A stretch of 64,000 nt of DNA from Gambelia wislizenii (lineage: Eukaryota; Chordata; Lepidosauria; Squamata; Crotaphytidae), in assembly GCA_030847615.1 (NCBI GenBank), contig JAUMIR010000003.1, positions 74,968,001-75,032,000 on the forward strand, read 5' to 3'. The notes under the pieces were generated by a model. It made no database searches and had not been told where the DNA came from. It saw only the letters and a program-made list of their open reading frames with translations. Each line of letters opens with the position of its first letter. Position 1 is the first letter of the stretch. Position numbers and translations under genes: made by a program. Shown piece after piece: positions 57,483 through 64,000 of this stretch.

Positions 57483-57772
57483 GGAGCCCTGGTGGCGCAG
57501 TGGTTAAATGCCAGTCCTGCAAGTCACCACGTTGCAAGTTCGATTCCAGTGGGCTCCAAGGTTCATTCAGCCTTCCATCCTTTCGTAGGTCGGAAAAATG
57601 AGTACCCAGCTTGTGGGGGGCAATTAGCTAACACACATTGGAAACTGCTTAACGCAGTGTAGATGTGTAAATAGCTATTGCTTAAAACAATGTGTAAGCC
57701 GCTCTGATAGCCTTGTGGCTGAAGAGCGGGGTATAAATAAATAAATAAATAAAAATAAATAAATAAAAAAGA
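57483..57772 (+). mobile_element. tRNA-derived SINE with L2-like tail
   Basis: The head reads ggagccctggtggcgcagtg, gttaaatgc and gcaagttcgattccagtgg (A and B box), followed by caattagctaacacacattg. The tail aagccgctctgatagcc, gaagagcggggtataaataa resembles L2 LINE ends seen in this window and ends in (AAAT)n. Nearly full length and quite well preserved. Confidence 0.88.
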
Positions 57773-58786
57773 TATGTTCACAAAAGCTCGCTCCCTGACT
57801 GTTTCTTGCTGCTGACCTCTGTTATGTTTTTCACTCTCATCTGATGCTGCTTCACTTGATTCCATGCTCCAAACATAAAATTAAATGTACATTATGATAA
57901 AAAGACATGTGCAACTGAATAGAGTACTACATAGTAACTAAGTCTTCTAAGCATGTGTCTTGCAGAAATCTAATACAACTAGGATTCAATTCACGGTTTG
58001 TCTTAGCTTTGTCTTCACCTTTGTCAGATTTGGACAGGTGAGAGTACCTTCTTCACACTTATTAGCAAACTGAAATCTCAGCAGGAAGTAAAATGAACTC
58101 TGAGCCCAATACTTTCACAGAATGAGAGAAGCACCAAGGTCCCTTGTGGCAGCTAGTACCAGCATGAAAGAACGGGACAAGAGCATTTTCATTTTCACCT
58201 TAAATAAGTGCCTATAAAGAAAAGGAATTCCATGCTGTGCCTAATGCTAGCCATCCCATCTAGCCCTTAGCACAGTGATAACTATCATCATGCATAGCAT
58301 AGACTAAAGGTGGGGCATTGTAAAAACTGAATGTGTGTTCTTTTGTTCTTTTAATATCCTTGATATTTTTTGTTTTTCGTTTAATAACAACGTCATTTGT
58401 TATTTTAATAACAAGGTTGTTCGATCCCAGTTCTGTGTAGAGCTCCCCACTGCCTGGAAAAAAGAAATCTCCATGTATTCTCTTTGTACATTTTAGGATG
58501 TCTGCACCTTTGACTGAGGTGTGAAATGTGTGCATTTTCTTCACACATGTTAGAAATGAGCACATGTTGGCTGGCACTTTTTCTTTTGTTCAGCAGAATG
58601 TACTGCAAGCCCAGAACTGAACAGATTTCCTTCTGCAAATTGAATCCTGGTCTGTGCTCCATTCCAAGCAGCATGGATTGGATAAATCTGCCAAAAAACC
58701 AAGAACAAAACCCTTGACTGTGAATTTCTCATATATCCCCTAGCATAGAGTAAATTCATTGGTTATTTTGAGGCATGATAGCTCCT
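57773..58786. other. Stretch without recognised gene
   Basis: Nothing recognised. Confidence 0.4.
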
Positions 58787-59000
58787 AAATACCTTAAATG
58801 CACCAGATTCCCTCTGATTTTGGAAGCTAAGCAGAGTCAGCCCTGGGTATTATTTGGATAGGAGACCACCAATGAAGAACAGGTGCTGTAGGCTATATTT
58901 GAGAGGAAGGAATTGGCAAAACCACCTCTGAGACTTCCTTGCCTAAGAAAACCTTATGAAATACATGGGGTCCCATAAGTTGAAGTAACGTACAAACAAA
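58787..59000 (+). mobile_element. 5S-rRNA-derived SINE, copy 5
   Basis: The head reads cagattccctctgattttgg, aagctaagcagagtcagccc, tgggtattatttggatagga, gaccacc, close to 5S rRNA through the internal promoter. The body continues gaggaaggaattggcaaaac, ccttgcctaagaaaacctta. Nearly full length. Confidence 0.9.
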
Positions 59001-60064
59001 AAACAAGCTCCTACATCTACATCTGATGTAGAATCTCAGCACTACACATGACATTTCAACAGCTCCTTACATCTAAACATGAAATACTACTTTGGCTAAT
59101 CAAACAGCATCTTTATTTTGCTTTTGTTGGGCATATTGGTATATAAGTAGCAGAGCAAAAATAAACATGGGTTCAGCGGAAGGTTTTCTATTGAGAGCAA
59201 CAATTAAGTCAGCCTCCTGGGCCCCCTTCACACAGTCTAGGAGACAAGCTTCTGTATTTTTTAAGGTATATAAAAAGTAGTTTACTTACAATAATATCTT
59301 GTGCATGGAATACACAGGTACATCAACTTGAGATATGCAAGCAGGGAAGTAAAAAAAATAGGAGTTCTGCATGCTATGGACCCTCTACAAAACGTGGGGT
59401 CTCCATAGTAAAAGAAGGTGTGTGTGTGCATTGGACATCTCACAGGGAATAGTAACTGGGTTAGTACTTACACAAAGACATCAAAGGATTTGTCTATGTG
59501 CAGCAGGAAGATAGGTCATAAAACTCTAACAAACAGGAAGTTTAGCCACAAACATTCTTTACATGCACTTTAACTCTTTAACTGCCATGCCCCATTCATG
59601 CAAGGTTGCATTTCCCCAACAGCTTTCATATTAGTTGCACAAGAAGTGGAGCAGCAAAGATACATAGATGGCCAGTAGGAAATCAGCAATACTCAGACAA
59701 AGAGAGCAAGAGAGAGACTTTGATATCAGTGATGACTCAGAGTAATAACTAAGTAGCTGCTCCTAATTTATTTAGAGGAAGGAGTAATTACTGTAGTTAA
59801 TTAGCAACAACACCAATCAGAGGCAGAGAGCATAGCAGCTCTGGAAACTGTTCACCCATTTCGTTTTTTAGTGAGCACTTCTAAGAATGGGAGTCTCTTG
59901 CCCTCCTGTCATGGTGCTGATGTGCTTGTAACTAGGAAATAAGAAATGTCCATCAAATGTTGAGTTCTGGAATCCTAGTGAATGAGCCAGAATCTTACTC
60001 CAAGTAGATCACCCTTAGGACAACGGAGGGCAGGGGAGGGGGATAATATTTACCTTTTAATTTG
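59001..60064. other. Stretch without recognised gene
   Basis: Nothing recognised. Confidence 0.4.
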
Positions 60065-60424
60065 TAAAAAAAGAGGAAGGGAGAGTGAGGGAGGAAAAGA
60101 AATGTAGCAGCACCTTTAAGACTGGTTTTTATTTTAGCATGAGCTTTCAAGGCTATAAATCCACTTCTTCAGCTGCAGTACAGAGTGATATTAAAGCCTC
60201 AAGTTAAAAAGCATATTTATATTGTTGTGGGAATAAATACAATTTTTAACCTGAGGCTTTAATATAACTCTGTACTGCATCTGAAGAAGTGGGTTTATAT
60301 CCATGAATGCTCATGCTAAAATAAAAACTAGCTAGTCTTAAAGGTGCTGCTGCTACATCCCCCCTGCTTTTCCCTTCCTCCTTTTTATGCAGCAAGAGAT
60401 TAGCACAGCTACTTCTTTGATACC
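60065..60424. repeat. Long fold-back repeat (~145-bp arms)
   Basis: Left arm about 60065-60210, right arm about 60243-60387, loop about 32 bp. Arms match by eye at roughly 85-90%, for example gcagcacctttaagact / agtcttaaaggtgctgc and ttaaagcctcaagtta / taacctgaggctttaa. Both arms contain a hammerhead-like core in opposite orientation (60143-60172 minus, 60291-60310 plus). The right end continues into agattagcacagctacttct. Confidence 0.88.
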
Positions 60425-60699
60425 TTCTAATTTATATTAACCTCATGTCACAGGATCAAGATTAAATTGAATCTGGCAAAAAGTATTTCTGTTGAGGAAA
60501 CCTTTTAGATATTTTAAATTTCCCCTTAAGTTCCACTTCTCCTTTCATAAACCAAACATGACAATTTGATTTTTCTTTATAGATCATGCAATCTAGAAAC
60601 CCTTTACTGTCCTTAATGCTTTCCTTTGAATCTTTTCCAGTTTGTATCCTTAAAATGTGGTGACCAGAAGGGAGTAAAAAAAAAAAAAGTCCAATTGAG
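60425..60699. other. Stretch without recognised gene; A run at 60677-60689
   Basis: Nothing recognised. Confidence 0.4.
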
Positions 60700-60900
60700 T
60701 CAGCAGCTGTGAAGGCTTGGTGGTGGGAGCCAAATTGTCACAGCGCAGTGGGCTGCCGGGACTGCAGAGTCAGAGGTGTAATGAGATCTTAATAGTGCAA
60801 TTACAGCCCATTGATTTACTCAGCACATAATTGGCAGTGGCAGCAGCTGCACAGTAATGGATGGCTGTGATTATTGGCAGTGAGGAGCTGGGATAGACGG
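60700..60900. promoter_or_regulatory. Candidate conserved non-coding element
   Basis: This segment is repeat-free and not coding. It is dense in words typical of developmental enhancers: gtgcaattacagcccattga, acataattggcag, cagcagctgcac (E-box) and gctgtgattattggcag. It stands out from the repeat-rich surroundings. No target gene is visible in the window. Judged on texture only. Confidence 0.4.
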
Positions 60901-60914
60901 CACTGAATTTTTGT

Positions 60915-61120
60915 AGGGCCACCGCTCAAGCACATGCTCTGCATACAGAAGGTCCTGGATTCCATCCTGAAAGTCTCCAGTTTAAAGGATTTCCGGAAGC
61001 AGGGTAGGAATGACCTCTGCCTAGGAACCTGGAGAGCACTGCTACTCAGAGTAGACAGTACTGGGCTAGATGTGGCAGTCTTCTGAAGTAATATAAGACA
61101 GCTTCATGTCTTCATATATG
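60915..61120 (+). mobile_element. tRNA-derived SINE ('gctctgcatgcagaaggtcc' type)
   Basis: Reads ctcaagcacatgctctgcat, acagaaggtcctggattcca, then tctgcctaggaacctggaga, gcactgctactcagagtaga, tactgggctagatgtggcag and ataagacagcttcatgtctt. This follows a common squamate SINE; the first bases of the tRNA-like head are altered. Same family as 18871-19410. Confidence 0.8.
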
Positions 61121-63329
61121 GGGAAGAAGGTGGGCATGGTAGATCTTGAGCACGAAACAGCTTCTTTTGAGAAATAATGTGTAGTGAAGGAAGCAGTAGG
61201 TGGAGAGGAAGAATGGGAAGGATCTCAACATGCATGTTCTGGTTCAGTGGAGTACTTGGTTCACTACTCCCTTTCTCAGCTGTTCGCCAGCTAACACATG
61301 TTGGTGTAATAACGTTAGATGTACAACCAAAGATACACAGTTGATGTGATTTGGATGGGCATGTCCTCAGTGGAAGAGGTGTTACTATAGATGTGCTACT
61401 AGAACAGGTGTATAAGTCTCCCTTCTGTCACCTTGCCTCCCAGTGGCTGAATAATCTCCAGAGCTAGGACAGGAGCCTGCCAGTTGTGTCCAACTGGACA
61501 TCAAGATTCTGGTGCCCCAAAACACTGTAAGAAGCAAGTTAGTTTTGCTTGAGCCACTGACAACCTGTTGCTTTTATAAGGTTCAGGAGTAAGCATGTCC
61601 TGACTGAGCTATTCCAGGAATTCTGTTCCCAGAAGAATAAATATTCCTAGCAACAATTCTTGCTGAAGAATCCACCTCAACCGTGAAGGAATTATTCCCT
61701 ACTATAATTTGTCTCCATTGGTCCATGTCAGTACCCCTGTTCCCCAAATTCACACATGCTTTCTTGCATTTGTTCCCTCTAGGGCACCTTTGCTCCTAAT
61801 CTTGCTGTTCTGAATTTAAGGGAGCAACTTTTTACAGGCTCTTTTTTACCAGACTGCCTCTATTCAAATAGTCACAAAGCCTCTCCCAATCCCAGGTAGC
61901 AAGTGGCTAAACACAGCATCACATTCCACAGAAGGTTAGGTTGAATGTTGATTGATTCATATTAGCTCTATGTGCAATCACCACTCAGCACTTTATGTCA
62001 AACTAGACTGAACCGGGAGTTCATTAAAGATGAGAGTCGGATGAGGTGAGTTGAAAATAAAATGGTTACATGACAAAATGAAATGTGAATCCATGCTAGT
62101 TTACACTGGATTTTTAGATCAAAAGTTAAGTAAATAATTTATAACACAACTTGCATACTGAAGGTGCCCACTCAACAACTATCCTAGAGGAAAGACAAAT
62201 TTGTCTCCAAATTTAAGGTAGCTCTGTATGTTACAATTATTGCCAGTAACACCAGCATTGCAGATGTGTATAGTGTGCAATTAATGGATATGTGTAAAGA
62301 CATCTTTAAATGTCTATATACAAACTTTTTTGTTGGCGGGGGGGGAGGCGGCTAGATTTTCCAAACATATGGATAAAGGCATTTAAGTATTCTTAGATGC
62401 ATTTAAAGGCACAATTTATAGGTATTTATATGCTGACATTTTTTCCAGACTGTGGATGGAATCTTCTGGGTGACCTATGCCAGTGTAATGTTCCATTTAT
62501 GCCCACATAAAGCACTTTTTGGAGTGTGTGCAGCAGCAATGGTGTCAGTAGGATTCTATCAGCATTGAAGGCTGCCCTGCTGGCTGTGGGAGGGTGGAGC
62601 AGAAGAACAGCTTTCTCTCTTGATAGAAACAACTTCCTTTGCTGTATTCCCCATTGCTGTGGTGTCCTGCAGCTTTGCCACTGCCTGTGCCACCACCTAT
62701 GCTGGCATTGTTATGCTGGTCAACAGGATTGCAGTGTTTATACCTTTGCTATGGGAACTAACAGTGTTTGTGCCCAGTAATTATAATATGCCATTATAAT
62801 ATGTATAATGTGCAATGCCTCCCATCAATTACCCTTCCATTCTGGCTTTGACCAAATGGTTTCTTTTGTAGCTGACTTGGAAAATTTAACAGTTAAACAG
62901 GCCAGTTCAATACAGACCAGTCCTCCACCCCCCATAAAATTGTTACAGCTAAATCCATGTTTCAGTCCTTGCACAAGACCCCATCAGCTTTGGCTTTTGA
63001 AGTGCATTTCCTTGCCAACTGTGATGATAAAAAGACTGCTTTGTTACTGGTCAGCTGGGATGAATCCAAAGTGACTGAGAGAGAGATGGGAAGCCCTGTG
63101 TAGCACTGTGGAGTACTACTCATGGGGATTCTCTTTAGGGGCCTGTTGCTGTTACATCTTATGCATTTTTGTTGCTTTTGCATTCTATGAATGATTACAG
63201 TGCAGCTTCCTGATCATTGAGGATAGTACAGAAGAGCAGACTGGCACTTTCTAAATTATAATAGCTTGGCTCCAACTTCTCCCATGCAGACATTTGTCTT
63301 CTGATGGCTCTATTACAAAGACTGACTGT
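61121..63329. other. Repeat-poor stretch without recognised gene
   Basis: No exon or repeat recognised. G run at 62337-62346. Confidence 0.4.
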
Positions 63330-64000
63330 GTGAAGTTGAAGGCTTTCACGGCTGGCATCCATAGATTTTCCTTGGTTTTTTTCCAGGCTGTGAGGCTGTG
63401 TTCTGGAAGAGTTTGCTTCTGATGTTTCCTCTGCATCCATGGCTGGCATCTTCAGAGAATGGATGGGTAGGAGTATGTGTGGGATTTATATATTGTGAAC
63501 CCCTGTTGGGGAGGATATGTAAATTTGTGTATTTGAATGGTTAGTTTCTGGGTGTAGAAATGCAAGGGGGATTAGTGTCTGTTTGGCTAATGGTTGGTTG
63601 ATGGCCCATTAACTGCTGGAAATCCCCCTGTCCCTGGATGGAATTCCTTTGTAAGTCTTGATTTTTTATTCTATTGTTTTTCAAAACTGGAAGCCTGATT
63701 TTGTTTACTTTTAGGGTTTCTTCTTTCCTGTTGAAGTTGTCCAGGTGTTTGTGGATTTCAATAGCTTCTCTGTGCATTCTGACATGATAGTTGTTGGCCT
63801 GGTCCAGAATTTCTGTGTTTTTAAATAACACTTTGTGTCCAGGTTGGTTTATAACATGTTCTGCTACTGCTGATTTGTCTGGCTGGCCCAGTCTGCAGTG
63901 TCTCTCATGTTCCTTGATTCATGTTGGCACACTGCATTTAGTGGTCCATATGTAAACTTGTCCACAGCTGCATGGTATGTGGTAAATCCTGCAGTTGTGA
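63330..64000 (-). mobile_element. Penelope-like element, GIY-YIG end and 3' region (runs off the edge)
   Basis: On the minus strand from 63999 one frame gives IYHIPCSCGQVYIWTT, the GIY-YIG start of Penelope-type endonucleases (YIW where YIG is expected). After a TGA stop it gives IKEHERHCRLGQPDKSAVAE, HVINQPGHKVLF and MHREAIEIHKHLDNFNRKEE. These C-terminal motifs are diagnostic of Penelope-like elements. Downstream lies the untranslated region with a hammerhead-like motif (63455-63419) and ggaaaatctatggatgccag, ccgtgaaagcc. Reverse transcriptase would lie beyond the window. Stop and Gly loss show a dead copy. Confidence 0.88.
63419..63455 (-). ncRNA. Hammerhead-ribozyme-like motif in the Penelope-like element
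   Basis: The minus strand reads ctgaaga, then tgccagc, a loop, gcagag, then gaaacatcag. Penelope-like elements are known to carry hammerhead ribozymes with CUGANGA and GAAA blocks around stem II. Here both blocks are intact, but the 3' side of stem II no longer pairs well with tgccagc. Probably a decayed ribozyme. Confidence 0.55.

Noticed and set aside
57483..57560. Possible tRNA gene
   Set aside because: A/B box-like segments are present, but there is no complete cloverleaf and the segment continues into a SINE tail.

Overview
This window looks like non-coding nuclear DNA from a squamate reptile, most likely a lizard. It is AT-rich, has no recognisable host exon, rRNA gene or functional tRNA gene, and carries a characteristic mix of transposable elements. 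These include tRNA-derived SINEs of the Sauria type with a Bov-B-like 3' tail, a Bov-B (RTE) LINE end, CR1/L3 and L2 LINE ends, 5S-rRNA-derived SINEs, a Ty1/copia LTR element, a Penelope-like element with a GIY-YIG domain, and many small DNA transposons of hAT, Tigger/pogo and Harbinger type. Clade is inferred from repeat content only. All family assignments come from reading motifs, terminal repeats and target-site duplications (TSDs); no database was searched.

Layout. 0.8-2.1 kb is a CR1 pol fragment interrupted by a Tigger-like element. 3.5-4.7 kb holds a hAT relic and a Sauria SINE. 7-10.8 kb holds L2-type LINE ends and a tRNA-derived SINE. 11.6-12.1 kb is a Tigger-like element with a GC-rich minisatellite inside. 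14-17 kb holds fold-back repeats, the Bov-B end and two inverted 5S SINEs. 18.4-21.3 kb has a LINE C-terminus with a zinc finger, a split SINE, a Harbinger-like element and a 40-bp minisatellite. 23-34 kb is dominated by DNA-transposon MITEs. 36.8-37.5 kb is a CR1 end split by a Harbinger-like MITE. 42-45.3 kb is a CR1 end beside an internally deleted copia element with both LTRs, matching TSDs and a tRNA-iMet anticodon-arm primer site. 46-60 kb mixes 5S and Sauria SINEs, CR1 ends, hAT, Tigger and Harbinger-like elements. The right edge, from 63.3 kb, is the 3' part of a Penelope-like element on the minus strand.

The genes do not form a pathway; the biology is a nested history of insertions. 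Harbinger and hAT elements sit in CR1 copies, a Tigger element sits in a 5S SINE, a Harbinger element sits in a fold-back repeat, and a CR1 tail sits in frame inside the copia gag-protease region. The most unusual signals are (1) several unrelated-looking repeats whose centres resemble the hammerhead-ribozyme core (CUGANGA, stem II, GAAA), (2) the copia element with half-tRNA priming, and (3) a five-copy 5S-rRNA-derived SINE family. Several repeat-free stretches (for example around 22.1 and 60.75 kb) look like possible conserved non-coding elements, but this needs alignment to other species.
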